64,000 nucleotides of DNA from Lepidodermella squamata. Its lineage: Eukaryota; Gastrotricha. A program made the position numbers and the translations under genes. Shown in pieces: positions 1 through 12,055 of this stretch (position 1 is the stretch's first letter; each line of letters begins with the position of its first letter). The notes beneath the pieces are model-generated. The model saw only the letters and a program-made list of their open reading frames with translations. It was not told the origin of the DNA and did no database searches. The stretch is from contig JBLDXI010000030.1 of assembly GCA_047495785.1 (NCBI GenBank), positions 124,001 to 188,000 on the forward strand, written 5' to 3'.

Positions 1-572
1 TTTGTCGATAAATTATAAAATCCACATGTATCACGGCCAAATTCTCTAGTTTTTTAATTTCGAAGGATACTTACAATTGTGATAAAATGCCTTCATACTA
101 AGAGTGAAATATCGCATTAATAATAATCGAAATAAAAGTAGAAAAAGACCCAAATTACAAGTTTCACATTGTGGGATGAAAGTCTCAAAAGATTTCGGGT
201 TATTCTACAAAAAGTGCACAACTTCAAAGCTTTTCTATCACGTTTTTGGGACCACCGGAAATTGTTTACACAAGTTAAAAGTGTACAAGACTGAGGTGTA
301 CGTAGCAGGGGTAAAAGCGTGTATCTTCCTATACAAGCGAGCGGCGAGAATAGGGTAGGTAAGCGAAAAGTGTCATTGTATGCTAAGACGAATACTGCAT
401 GTGTTATGAAACGGTGCAACGCTAATCCAATAGAATACTCCATACTAATGTATAATCCAATGAAATGAAAAGGTAGAACCAGCTTACGCAAGGGAAAGAA
501 TATAGTTACAGCAGCTATCAAGAATCTAGAAACAAAGATTAAATCGATCTTATAACCATATCTGCGCCGCTT
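1..572. other. Gene-free stretch
   Basis: AT-rich DNA with only short overlapping open frames on both strands and no recognisable domain, splice pattern or RNA gene. I see nothing that supports a gene here. Confidence 0.5.
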
Positions 573-955
573 CTAATGCATAAAATGTATCAGGGTTGTA
601 TTGATATAAATTTCTCTGACTTTTTTATAATCTCCCGAAACTCTCGCCTTCCTCCTCATTCTGTGACGATGAAAGCGGTTAGAAATAACCTGAACTATAA
701 ATTTAGCTTTTCCAGGCGCGTGCGTGCTGCGTGGAACCGTCTGCCGTCTTGCGTGGTTAACAACTCTCACAGTGCTTTTTGCAAACATATAAAATTTAAT
801 TCGCCTTCATTGGTAAACTACGTGACTTCTGTGGTGAGGCGCCAAGAAACAACTTTCTGCTAAACTAAACTTAACTATTTGCTAACTGTTGAAAAACAAT
901 TTGCAATAAAAATGAGAATGAGAGAGAGAATGCTGAATACTGAATACTTCTGAAA
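573..955 (+). mobile_element. 3' end of a non-LTR retrotransposon (LINE)
   Basis: The open frame at 576-863 matches the extreme C-terminus of LINE reverse transcriptase polyproteins. The recognisable part is an 'FSRRVRAAWNRLPSCVV' segment followed by Ser, His and Phe residues, which corresponds to the conserved 'R-x-W-N-x-L-P-x-x-V-V' tail in CR1/Jockey-like elements. The frame stops at 863 and is followed by an AT-rich 3' UTR with AATAAA at about 905. The element ends in short purine-rich and 'ctgaatactgaata' repeats near 935-950, as LINE tails often do. No upstream reverse transcriptase or endonuclease is present, so this is a 5'-truncated dead copy. The clade is uncertain. Confidence 0.7.
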
Positions 956-1051
956 CGAATCTTCTGACACAGAAACTAATTGATTAGTTTATACTGATCT
1001 ATTCTTATTTCCCTGGGTGTATAGGCACTCGGACGTTTTTCGGATGTAAGC

Positions 1052-3551
1052 ATGTTACCGGCAATCATTAATAAAGCTGCGTTAACTGCGTTAACGTTCG
1101 CCTGCTTCAACTTTGATTTGGGACAGACGTTGGACCTAGAACTATGCGTGTGGAACAAGACGACTGAATTCTCAACTGAAAGCCTAATTACTCCTATCGA
1201 CGGATGGGAGCAATTTAACTCAACGATGGAGACTAAATTCCCGCTCGGCACTATTGTTCATGTTACCTGCATCAACGATACAACGAAAAGTGCAACCATG
1301 TGCATCGACAGTGGTTGGTGGACTAAGAGAATTTCCAGATGTTCAGACTTCAGTAAGTTTTGTTTGAGACAAAGCATATTTAGTTCTAAATGTTCATTGT
1401 GCTCTTGTGATTGTGCTGAAAAGAGTAGACGGCCTTTCTGAACAATGCTATATTTTCGATGCTTTTAGAAACCGTCGGAAAAATGAGCAATCAAACTTGT
1501 TCCTGGCCTGGGTCACTTTCAAAGACACATGGTTACAACATTAGCATTGATTACGGATTAACTTGGTTGAGTACTACTAAACTGACTGGTATCAACAAGT
1601 TTGCAATGGTTAGAGATGAATGTCCGAACGGCGCTTACATACAAACGACGTGCATCAACGGGGCATTTAACCCAGATCCTAAAAAATATTCGTGTGGCGA
1701 GCCAGCCATTTCACCTCCATCCAAACTCGCAGCCTTCTGGCCTCTTGCAGCGGACACTAGGCTTCGAGCTCTGACACCTAATACCTCTGATTTCAAAGCG
1801 GTAAATGGGACAGCTTTATCTGCTGCATATGGACAATTTAAACAAAAAGGTTACACTATTGGCGGTTTGAAAAAGGCACTGTTGAAGGGGCCTGCAGTCA
1901 CCCAGCTTACCGGGAAATTCTGGAGTATCGCGGTCTTAGCTCGCGGTGCCTTTCAGCTTGACTTAATTGACAACAAAAGTGCACCTCTATATTCGATTTC
2001 AGTCAAAAACGGATGGGTGAACGTTATGCTTAATGGTGAAAAGATCATATTCGCGCCGCCTGTTGCTAGCGGTTTCGCTCTCTACTTGATCGGCTGCGAT
2101 GCCTCGAATGCACGGCTAGCTCTGTCAGTCAGTGGTGCAGACGTAGATTTTGAAAGCGATATTGTTGTTACAACGTCGGGCGCTGGAGATATCACAGATA
2201 CACCAGTTTCTGTCAACCTTAGTGGAGTGTTAGTCTTGAAAACTGATCTATCAACACGAATTGTTAATGTCTTTACAGGGCGGCTAATGATGGGGTCATT
2301 TCCTGTTTGATGTTGTTCAACTTTTATTATTCGGACCGGATTACGGCAGATGTGCTCATGCGGCATTGTAAGGCGGGTTCGTTGAGTTTTTTGTAGGTCC
2401 ATTCGATTGAAAATCGTTGTTTGTCAGCTACATCCTCACCAGATGTGACAATACCCAAGACCTGTCAAGCTTGCGTGTGGAACTACGACGAAAATCAATC
2501 GATTAATATTGCAAACTTCCGTATGCAATTGCCCCGTTTCCGTTTACAGTTACAGATTATTTGTTTAATGCATTGATAGACAAAGTTTACCGACGAGGTG
2601 CCGCGGCAATAACTGCCAACGGCCAGACTATTCGGTTGGCTGCGTTAGGGCAAAGTGGTGTGATTTGGTCACCCAACGTGAGGGCCTGAAATTACAATGC
2701 CGGAAAAGTATTTTCTTGCTTACTAACAGACTTTCAATCCATCCATCGACTTCCGAGTAGAATATCACCTTGCGTTGGATGATCAAAACGTGGAACTTCA
2801 GTTTTTGCTAGTCGCAAGCCAAAAGTCGCTGGATTTGAGCACTGGCAGCCATAAAACGGCAGCGTTCAATCTTAAGATGAATTCATTTGTTGGAATGATC
2901 ATCAGGCGCCAACCAAACGGGAATTTTCATATGAAATCCTCGGGCACTCCTGTTTCCGTTGATAAGGCCAAATGGGTCGACCTGAATATCAACAGCAATG
3001 GCTGCGGATTACTAGAAGGAATTATCTTCGAGAAAGTTGGGTCGAATTTGCATATTTTCTGTCAATCATCCAATTCTATTGACGAATTGACGAATGAACC
3101 CATTTCCATCGCAGCGTTCTCGAGCATCACTGAGAAGGTTAGGCTGGGGGTCTATGCCATGTACAACTACCACTCGTCGCCTGTTAGCACAATGGCCTAT
3201 CTGTACCAAATCAAATTCTATTCAAATAGTTTCAACATCACAACGCCGTCTGCTGGAAAATCAACTAGCTCGAAAACCACGGCAACAACGTCGACAGCGT
3301 CATCGTCAGCAGCTACTACCACTGAGCTGTCGAGTACCCAAACCAATATACCAATTTCCTTATCTTCTACGCTTCAAACCGGAGAAGATTCCACGACAAA
3401 GAACCCTAATCTGCCAAAAAACGACAAAAATAGCGGTAATGAAGTTCAATGTGTTCCTCCTCTCCTGGTGGTCTCTCTCATTTACTTCGTGAGAAAATGC
3501 CAAATAGTCGATGGTCATGACAGTTTTTTTCTGATCTTTCCGCCGCTTTAA
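1052..3551 (+). CDS. CCP-LamG mucin-like surface protein, paralogue 1 (SEA-less)
   Basis: Predicted 6-exon gene: 1052-1352, 1469-2228, 2279-2376, 2428-2520, 2580-2677, 2730-3551. All phases join into about 723 codons. The N-terminus has a signal peptide. A four-Cys CCP/sushi-like module follows, with the Trp-Trp before the last Cys, then a second Cys-rich CCP-like module (TCSW...DEC...TTC...YSC). A LamG-like beta-sandwich begins at LAAFWPL. Exons 5-6 encode a second sandwich-like region ending near LYQIKFY. A Ser/Thr-rich stretch follows and then a hydrophobic tail. Exons 2-5 are exactly the same length as in paralogue 2 (760, 98, 93 and 98 bp). The SEA domain found in the other five copies is missing. 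The tail continues past the expected GPI-type end into VRKC and further residues, so anchoring may be altered. AATAAA lies at 3663. Ligand is unknown; adhesion is inferred from the domains. Confidence 0.75.
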
Positions 3552-4265
3552 GCATTCTCATAATATATGAGCCATGGGTGTGCTGTTCAAGATGCGAAAA
3601 ATTGCAATCAAATATTCTGCTTGATTCCCATGCAAAATTGATAGATAGAACTTAATTAGGACAATAAAGTCAAAAGATTACATGGCTTCCTGTATCTGGT
3701 AGAAACTACGGTTCATCTGCATCTCATATCTCATTTCAGCTTTCTCAATAAACAAAGAAATTCATGAATAGTCTACACTTCTTTTTCGGACACTTTTGAC
3801 GAGGCTAGAAAGTTCCAAACATCCTAGAATTTTCCAACCATCATGAATATGAAGCTGTATTCGCTGCTCGCTGCATTTGCTTACTGAATTCGATTGTGAA
3901 TGTGAAACGATGAATAATATGATGGGAAATATGCACGCTGAAAAATCTGGTCGTTATCAATTATTAAAATTTATGATATTTTTCAGGTATCCGTAAAAGC
4001 GGCCGCGCTATGACATTCCATGGAAGATGGTTGACTGTTGACTTTATCTTCTGCTGATTATAAAATGTTTTGTTCTTCTCATTTATGAAATGCGGCAGCG
4101 TAGGAAAACGGTTCCCTAGATTGCAGATCCACTGAACTTGATTGCGACATTTCGAAGCATAGTTGCCGCTTATGAGTAATTAAACAAGGAATCTAATGAT
4201 TTACTCAACTTTTTTCTTTCGAAAAAGCAGTTGCTTCATTTTCACGGAAAGCGCTAAATCCCGCT
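3552..4265. other. Intergenic, upstream of paralogue 2
   Basis: Holds the probable poly(A) signal of the preceding gene (AATAAA at 3663). Otherwise AT-rich with short frames only. No further gene, tRNA or clear repeat is seen. Confidence 0.5.
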
Positions 4266-7200
4266 ATGCTGATGAGGCTGACAATAACATTAGCTATCGT
4301 AAGCTTCGGCGTTAAATTTGCAAAATCACTCGAACAATGCACGTGGAACCAAACCTCTACATCCATATTTACCACTGATAACTTGATTTCATACCTGGAT
4401 GGTTGGAAGACATTCACCTCGACGGCTGACGCTACTTACCCGTTCGGTACTATTGTCCACGTTACATGCAAAGCGGACAACACAATGAGCGCAACAATGT
4501 GCATAGACAGTGGATGGTGGACGAAAAAGATAAAGCTATGTTCAGATTTTAACGGTGAGCCTGTTCCTTTTAACTCATGAAAAACATTGATAGATGATCC
4601 CTAGATTCGGTGAAAAAAATGAGCAACCAAACCTGTAACTGGCCCACGGCACTCTTGAAAAATCATAATTACACTATCACGAATGATTTTGGAAAAACCT
4701 GGATGAATGCTAACGCAATTCTTAACAATATTGACAAGTTTGCAATGGTTAGGGACGAATGTCCGAATGGCGCTCAAATTCAATCCACGTGTATCAATGG
4801 GCTATTTCAGCCAGATCCTAAAGATTATCCTTGTGGTGAACCAACTTCTTCTCCCCCATCACATCTGGCAGCGTTCTGGCCATTAACTTCAGACACTCTT
4901 CTTCGTTCTCTGACGCCTGGAATGGTTGATTTTTCATCGTTAAATGGAGCAGCTCTCTCAACTCCTTATGCAAAATTCCAACAAATCGGCTTTAAGGTAG
5001 GCGGTTCGAACAAAGCTGCTCTTCAAACGAATGGGCCAGCGTTGTCGACTGGGAACGTTTGGAGTATCGCGATCTTAGCCCGTGGTGACTTTCAGGGTAA
5101 TTTGGTGAAGCTAACTGCTGGAGCATCGGCCAATATCATTAATGTCACCGCCGGGTCTGTAGTCGTTGATCTACAGGGCAACAAGATAAGCCACCCAGAT
5201 ACGGGCTTCGGCACTTTCGACGGATGGGTTCTTTACTTGATCGGCTGTGATGTCAAGCAAAGCTGGGTAAAGCTAACAGTCAGCGGGATGACTTACACCA
5301 CCGGCTATAGGAATACTGCTGGTGAAGGAGCTGTATCTAATGCCGTGATCACGCTCGGCGAATCGTAAGTTTTCACGAAATCGAGCTACGTTTTTAAGTC
5401 TTCCTTTAGAGCAACAAACGCTGGGGCCGTCGCTTGCCTGATGATATTCCACGCTTATTATTCTGACCAGAATACGGCCGACATTCTATTGCGGCATTGC
5501 AAATCATGTTAGTATTGTAGTTTTGTCTGTGGAATACTTAGATTTACAGGATGATTATGTTCTAGCAATTTCTTCGCCTGTGAAATCGACTACTAATGCA
5601 TGTCAAAACTGCGCCTGGACGTACGACGAAAACCTGTCTATAAATATCGCCAACTTCCGTAAAATCACACCATTTTTTTCATTTCCAATTAAAATTGTAA
5701 TTGGATTCAACGATAGACAAAGTTTACCGACGAGGTGCTGCGGCAATAACAGAAAACGGCATGACAATTCGATTGGCTGCGTTAGGGCAGACTGGGGTGG
5801 TTTGGTCGCCAGTTGTAAGTGGCAAGTGTCATAGCTGAGATGATGAAAGGATTAAATGCTTTCTTTCGTGTTAGACTTTCAGTCCATCCATCGATTTTCG
5901 AGTGGAGTACCACCTTGCATTCGATACCGCTAATGTGGAACTGAAATTTTGGTTTATCGGGAGTCAGACTTCTATGGATTTGAGCATTGGTTCTTTCGCA
6001 GCACCTGCGATCAATGGGAAGGCGGATTCGCTTATGGGATTGATGGTCAGACGCGCGAAAGACGGAAGCTATTTACTTAAAACATCAGGCACTCCAGCTT
6101 CAGTTAATGATATCCCAGGAGTTTCATTAGGGTCATCTGGTTGCAGCCCCGAAGCGCTTATTTTCGAGAAAGTTGGGCCGAATCTTAACGTTTTTTGTCA
6201 ATCCAGCAATTCTATAGTTAACGTTGGAGGAGCGTCTGTCGCCGCATTCTCGGGTATCACGGAAGAGGTTAGAATGGGAGTCTCTGCTACCTATTACTAC
6301 CACGCGTCGCCCGTTAACACAATGGCCTACCTGTACCAAGTCAAATTCTACACAAATGGATCCGTAACCACAACTTCATCAGTTGGCCCATCAACTACTA
6401 CAAGCTCGACAACTAGCTCAGTTAGTGCATCAACCAGTGGCGCAACAGCTAGCGCATCTACAGCTGCAACAATGTTCACAGCCGCAACAGTATCAACCGA
6501 AGCAACATCATCAGCAACAGAGACATCGTCCCCCGCTTTTACAGCTCCCATAACAGCTCCTATTACAGCTACGCAGTTAAGCAGCGAAGCTAATTCAAAT
6601 TCACTTTTCCCAACGTCTGCAACACAAATGGGGTCCAATTCTACTCCAACAACACAAGCGAATGCCTTAACCTTTGCGCAGCAAACAGAAGCGAGTACAT
6701 CTGCGTCAAAGTCGACAGTGCAATCCAACAACAAGCCTTATCAGCCTTCGACCTATTACGACTACTTGCTGACTTTGAATATGACGATTATGGGAGACTC
6801 TCTTTGGTTACCTGAGCCTAATATAACAATTAATGCCGATCCTTGGGATGTCAGCTTGGATCGACCTGATTCTACGAATTTCTTGGCCCTGTCTCAGTTC
6901 GTGAAACCACTAATCTGGCAGATTGCGAATGACACGGCTCAGTCGCTGAATTGCCAAGTGCTTTGGGTTAATATAACTGGCTTCCGAAAGGGCAGCATCA
7001 TCTCAGACTACATCGTTGCACTTCGCAGTCTGACACAGCTCACCGAGGGTGAGATAGCAGCTAAGGTGGCTGTTGCTACTGAAAAGCTGAAGAGCAAAGC
7101 TAACGCCAAGCTGTCGAATGGCTTGGAAGCTATGAAGTTCGGTGGAAATGATGTCCAGAAAATAACTGGCCCTTTGAAAGAGTCCACTTCGATTGCAGTC

Positions 7201-7323
7201 GCACCTCCAAAACCAGCCGGAGATGCCCCTAGCTCGGACAATAATAAAAACCGCGGAAATGAAGTTAAATATGCTTCTCATTTTCCTGTTATCTCTCTAC
7301 TCTGCTCGCTGCTGATTTTGTAG
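4266..7323 (+). CDS. CCP-LamG-SEA GPI-type surface protein, paralogue 2
   Basis: Exons 4266-4554, 4605-5364, 5410-5507, 5566-5658, 5717-5814 and 5875-7323 join in phase to about 928 codons; the introns are 45-60 bp. Order: signal peptide, CCP-like module with four Cys (EQC, VTC, TMC, KLC), second CCP-like module, LamG-like domain starting LAAFWPL and ending at LLRHCKS, second sandwich-like region (EYHLAF to YQVKFY), and a long Ser/Thr/Ala mucin-like stalk (6355-6730). A SEA domain follows at about 6750-7110, with GFRKGSIISDYIV. The C-terminus is hydrophobic after a small-residue segment (DNNKNRGN), with no cytoplasmic residues, as in a GPI-attachment signal. The SEA G-S-I-I motif matches the known autoproteolysis site (G/S followed by two hydrophobics). 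Poly(A) signal at 7466. The most complete member of the family here; function is inferred. Confidence 0.85.
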
Positions 7324-7810
7324 ACTTCAACTTCTATATTCAGTTTTATAATTAAAGTTATGGGTATACTTGTACTGTTTCACTAAGCTGTCTAAATATC
7401 TGCTATGTTTTTTAAAATTAAGTGTTTGTTACAAAAAGAAGAAAGTTGTTACTCAAGGTTAGCACAATAAAAAGGATGAATAGGATGATCAGCCAGGGTC
7501 CGATAAGTTATGAGGTTTCTTCGACTGGAAAACATCCCAGCTTCAGAATTCTACTTCGCACACTTATTATCGATTTTCAGACTCGAATAACCTAGAACCT
7601 AGTATAATTTGAGTGGAAATGAGTACGCGAGGACAGAGTCGTAAAAAATTTGCGTTTTTCGTAACGCAATCCTCCCACGTGATACTACAGAGTGACCAAA
7701 ACGCGATACAGTTATTAGGACACCCGCACTTGTGTAAGCCTGATTTAAGCTAGTAATCTAGGCAAAATCTCAACCCTTTCATAAACATAGTCGGTTCATA
7801 AACATTCCCA
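7324..7810. other. Intergenic with a dispersed-repeat motif
   Basis: Contains the poly(A) signal of the upstream gene at 7466. A short motif at about 7535-7580 (cccagcttc... ctacttcgca... atcga) recurs near 37622, 47310, 58095 and 58371. Confidence 0.4.
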
Positions 7811-8155
7811 ATGGCTCCAACTGCCCACAAAATATTTCTAGTCGTTCTCTTCTTGTTAGCAAAATATTCCGCCTCGCAAGTCTCGGATTTAGATCAGTTA
7901 AGTAAGTTTCAACCAAATTCTCCGCAGCATAGCTTTATTTCCAAATTTTCCTCAGAAAACGTGGTCGAGATATTGGTTCGAAACAATGATGCCGTAGGTC
8001 TGGCTAAACTGTACCGCCTTCAGCGAGAAGAGATGCAACGGCGTCGCATGGCTCGTTGCATAGAAATGCTAGGCTCGCGTGCTTTGTGTAACAACCAAGT
8101 TGGTTTCTACATCTGGGCTCAAATGCTTGCGAGGCAAATTCTCAGAGGCGAATGA
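7811..8155 (+). CDS. Small secreted protein, 114 aa, unknown
   Basis: Single open frame with an ATG followed by a strong signal peptide (KIFLVVLFLLAKYSASQ, cleavage likely after Ser or Gln near residue 23). The mature part is about 90 aa, basic and rich in Arg (residues Arg-Glu-Glu-Met-Gln-Arg-Arg-Arg). It has only two Cys, nine residues apart, directly after the tribasic stretch, then a helical-looking C-terminus. That layout (signal peptide, basic cleavage site, small disulfide ring, short tail) is compatible with a peptide-hormone precursor, but I recognise no family and there is no amidation signal. A GTAAGT at about 7902 has no acceptor at a normal distance, so I treat the gene as intronless. 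It sits between two LamG/SEA genes and shares nothing with them. Confidence 0.5.
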   Translation: MAPTAHKIFLVVLFLLAKYSASQVSDLDQLSKFQPNSPQHSFISKFSSENVVEILVRNNDAVGLAKLYRLQREEMQRRRMARCIEMLGSRALCNNQVGFYIWAQMLARQILRGE

Positions 8156-8196
8156 TAACTCGCATTTCTGCATTTTTGTCTCACCTAAAATACTTA

Positions 8197-8585
8197 TACC
8201 GTACTGCCCGAAAAAAATGTCAGCCTCGAATAAATGACAGCCTCAAATAAATGTCAGAGGTTAGAGGTCGTTCGAAATAATAAATGTCAGGCCCGAAATA
8301 AATGTCAGGTCAATATGGGGACAATACTGAAGATCACTAATGAGGTCATTATAGCCATTCCGAATGGAGCTAATTTCTACTCTTAGCATTTAGAAAGGTC
8401 AGGGACCAATTTTGGGTCAAAATACGTAAAAAATGTATGCCATTTTGGTTACCTAGGCAGTTACTTATTGGTTCGGATAAATAAATGTCAGGCCCGAAAT
8501 AAATGTCAGTCCCTTTTAAATGTCAGGGGTTCATCAACGTTTGAAAAAAACAAATGTCATGGTTTTTGTTCCGGGCAGTACGGTA
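8197..8585. mobile_element. TA-flanked MITE with CCGTACTGCCCG inverted ends
   Basis: The left end CCGTACTGCCCG at 8199 is matched by the inverted CGGGCAGTACGG ending at 8583. TA dinucleotides flank both ends (8197-8198 and 8584-8585). The interior is non-coding and carries repeated 'aataaatgtcag' units near both ends. TA target duplication and CCGTA ends fit a non-autonomous Tc1/mariner-pogo type element, about 385 bp. The element at 47738 starts with the same five bases. Confidence 0.8.
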
Positions 8586-8772
8586 GTCGTCAAATAAAGA
8601 TTCACTCGAAATCCTACTTTTTCAATAGTTCTACGTTCCACAAACGCTCAATGTCATTTAAAAAATATTCCAATTAAAATAAGGATATAATGAGACTGCC
8701 ACTTCGATGGAAAAATCAATCATAGGCGTGTAAACCGCGAGACGGCTTTTACTAGACAATCCTGAAACGAGC

Positions 8773-11521
8773 ATGCTTAGGTTGGTTTTCGTGATTCTGA
8801 GTGTTAGCTTCTCCACGGCTGTTGAGCAGTGTCAATGGACAGCTGTAAATGATGCTCGAATGTCGGGCGTTTTCAGCCTGGCATTGCGCTACACCTACGT
8901 GCCCTTCAACATAGCTACTAATCGATCGTTCTACGTTGGAACTGAGATTAAACTGAGCTGCACCTCTTCGCCAAACTTCAGTGCACTAAAATGCATGGAC
9001 AATCGAAAGTGGTCCCGAAATACGCCATCTTGCAGTGAATTCAGTAAGAAAGTTTTGAATGTGATATGTATACTTAATAGGCATATTATATAAATTCTCA
9101 ATTAGGCAACGATGGGGTTTACAACAAAACTTGTAAGGGAGGTTTCCAGATGGTAACAGCTGGCAACCTCATCAGCTCCTCCAATGGCAAATGGAGCGGT
9201 ATATACCCAGCTCAGAATAACGACAAGCCGGCGTTGATGGTGTTTCGAACAATCTGTTACAATGGGTATTACAAAGAGATAACATGTTTAAACGGCAATT
9301 GGTTACCGAGCCTCGGAAATTCAACATGTGGCCAGCCGTTGACTAACAGCCCTTCATCACTTGTTGCTTTTAGGCCGCTCACCTACGATACGAACTTCAG
9401 TGCACCTATTGGAAAATTACTTGATTTGCAAGTTTCCGGGAGCATGAGCATTGAGACTCCAACTGGAGACTTTCCTATGACCGGGTTGATTCTTGGCACC
9501 ACAGATTCAGACTACGTTTATGGCAAACAATTGACTGGGGTTGGCGGGCAAAGCTGGTCGATGGGTTTCCTGTTTAAAACAAGCGCTTACAGTTGGTTGA
9601 TCAGCATCGATAATTCGGGGCTCAACAATGTCGCTGTACGATATGAAGCGAATGAGCTTATCATCCACCGATACAATGACATTTATAGAGCCCCGTTGAC
9701 GGATCCTAATACTTGGACGTATTGCTTGATAGCTATTGGTAACGCAAAACTAGCAGTTCTCAATATGGCTGGAGGCACTACTTCGTACACGACTTTCAGA
9801 TCTGTTGTCAGCGACTGGAGTTTCAATTCTTCGGCTACCTCAGATTTGTATATTGGCCATAGGTTTGACTATTGAATCCCCGTAAATTCTAGTTTCTAGT
9901 TTTTCTGTTTCAGGAACCAGGGCGAGTTCGGAAGCCCGAATGCGCGAATCGCATGCGTCAGTATCTTCAATACCGCGCACGTTGACGAGAAATCAGCTGA
10001 AATTTTGTATCGGCATTGCATGATGAGTGTGTTCTAAATATTTTTTGAATTTCATATCAAAACCATAATATATATTGCTATCCTCCAGCGATATCTACCG
10101 TCTCTCCAAAAATCAAAGCTGTCCCCGACACTGTGTGGCAATATGACGCGGCGAAATCATCAAGCATCGCCAACAATCGTGAGTTTGCGAGGCTTTCCCT
10201 TCAAAAAATAATTGAACTTACTAACGAAAGATAAACTCTATCTCCGCGGAGCTGCGACACATACTGAGGCTGGACTCTCTATGAGGCTGGCATTTGTCGG
10301 TCAACAAGGCTCCGTCTGGTCCTACAGAGTATGTAGAGATTCAGTGAATCATCAATTAAATAAGCGTTTTTGCAGTTCATGAATTCAAAAGAAGATTGGC
10401 GCATCGAATTTCAAGTGTTTGCGGACGGGGATGGTGGCACTGTCGAGTTTTACGTAGTGGCGGACAAATTAACCGCTGAACTCGATGTTGGAGATTTCAA
10501 AAATAGACCGTTAAACGTGAATGATACAAATTTCTTCGGGATATCATTGCGGTATGATCTCAGTACGAAGCAAATGACCTTCAACTCCCGAGATCCCGTG
10601 AGCAATGCGAAAATTGCTCTGGAAACATCCGCGGCACTAGCATTCAAGCCTGAAGTTGTAATCATCGAAAAAGCTGGCAACTCCTTCTACGTTTTCGTGC
10701 AAAGAGCTGACAGAGCTGTGCGGGTCATTCAAAGAAACGTGACCGATTTTAGCTGCATCACCCAATACCTGCGATATGGCATTGCGGCTGATTTACCATA
10801 CACCCTTGCCGCTGATATTCCGCCGATATACTTCTACCAGGCCAAGTTTTATATGAGTAATGGAACCTCGGTTTGTACCCCGGCTTCTACAGCCTCACCA
10901 TCAGCAAAAACCTCGTTGCTATCTGCAGCGGTGTCCACTACAGCGGATCCTTACCCAACCTTGCCTTTCAAATACGAGCTCTTTATGAATCTGAGCATAA
11001 CTGGGGACAATTTGACGATTTCTGATATTTGGCTCGATGTTACTAGTGATCCTTGGGATCCGTCCTTGAATGACCCGAGTTCAGCCGTATTCCAAGCTCT
11101 TGCAACTTACATTTCACCCGGTATCCAAAATATTATGAATCAAGTGGCTACAGCTAATGGCTGGGCTATAACTACCTTCACGATTGTAGGATTCAGGAAA
11201 GGAAGCATTATAGCGGATTATATCGTTGCTCTGAGGAGTTTGACTCAGCTGACTGAAGATCAAATAGCGGCCAAAGTTGAAGTAGCTGTTAACAAGCTGA
11301 AAGAAAGCATGGTTGATATGGCAGAAGGGCTTCCTACCACTCGTTTGGGAGAGGTCTCTTTAGTTCGAGTGAATGGGCCAACGCCTCTCCCACCATCTGT
11401 TCAGCCGCCGCTTGATGCTAAAACTGAACCAAGCAAACCCAAAGTTCAAACGCCGAACTCTGCTTGTGCATTGAATCAAACAGTTGCTTGTTTATTCGTG
11501 ATAACATTCCTTTCCCTCTAA
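8773..11521 (+). CDS. CCP-LamG-SEA GPI-type surface protein, paralogue 3
   Basis: Exons 8773-9043, 9106-9862, 9914-10026, 10089-10178, 10231-10328 and 10376-11521 join to 824 codons with no break. A signal peptide (LVFVILSVSFSTAVEQ) precedes a four-Cys CCP-like module. A second Cys-rich module follows (TICYNGYYKEITCLNG...STCGQ), then a LamG-like domain starting LVAFRPL. Exons 3-6 encode the end of that domain and a second sandwich-like region. The Ser/Thr stalk is much shorter than in paralogues 2, 5 and 6. The SEA domain (about 10960-11330) has GFRKGSIIADYIV, and the C-terminal tail is hydrophobic (CLFVITFLSL), of GPI type. It is the closest relative of paralogue 4: exons 1-5 have identical lengths. 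AATAAA at 11692. Presumed cell-surface adhesive or recognition protein. Confidence 0.85.
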
Positions 11522-12055
11522 AAACGGGGGTTGAGTGGGATGACGGAATGTAGGAATATAGGCGAGTTGGTGAACTGTTCTTGGAAAGATTCTTATCAAT
11601 ACGTTAGGTATTGGGAAACCTATGGAGTATAGAGGGAACATAAACGAACGAAAAACCTTTTTAGTTGTCCTTGAACATCCATTAACAGCACAATAAAAAT
11701 AAAAATGAAAAAGGTGTACTGGAACACAGTCCACCTTTTTCATTTTCATTTTTTCCTAGAGCCAGCTCATTTTTCGTTCATTAATATCAACTTGAAGCCC
11801 TCAATAAAGAATCAGTTATTCATTCAACCGTGAATTAGCTATGCTATTGACTGGAGTCTGGGACACGAGAGGATCAACAAAATAATCAACATCCTAACAC
11901 TAGGATCTACTGATGAATCATCATCCTAATGAATCAACCTTGAACAATGGCTGAAGAAAAAATACGCCACACGTATAGGCGAGCTTAAAAGCGGATAAAA
12001 ACATTTACAAGTTCTAAACTGTGCCCACGCTTGTTTTCTTGAAATAATTTCTAAA

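Noticed and set aside
6348-6734. Antisense Val-rich frames under the mucin stalks (also 32274-32735, 42916-43395)
   Set aside because: They are reverse-complement shadows of Thr/Ser/Ala codons and have no splice or start context.
7900-7935. Possible intron in the small secreted protein gene
   Set aside because: The nearest AG gives about 29 bp, and the frame is open without splicing.
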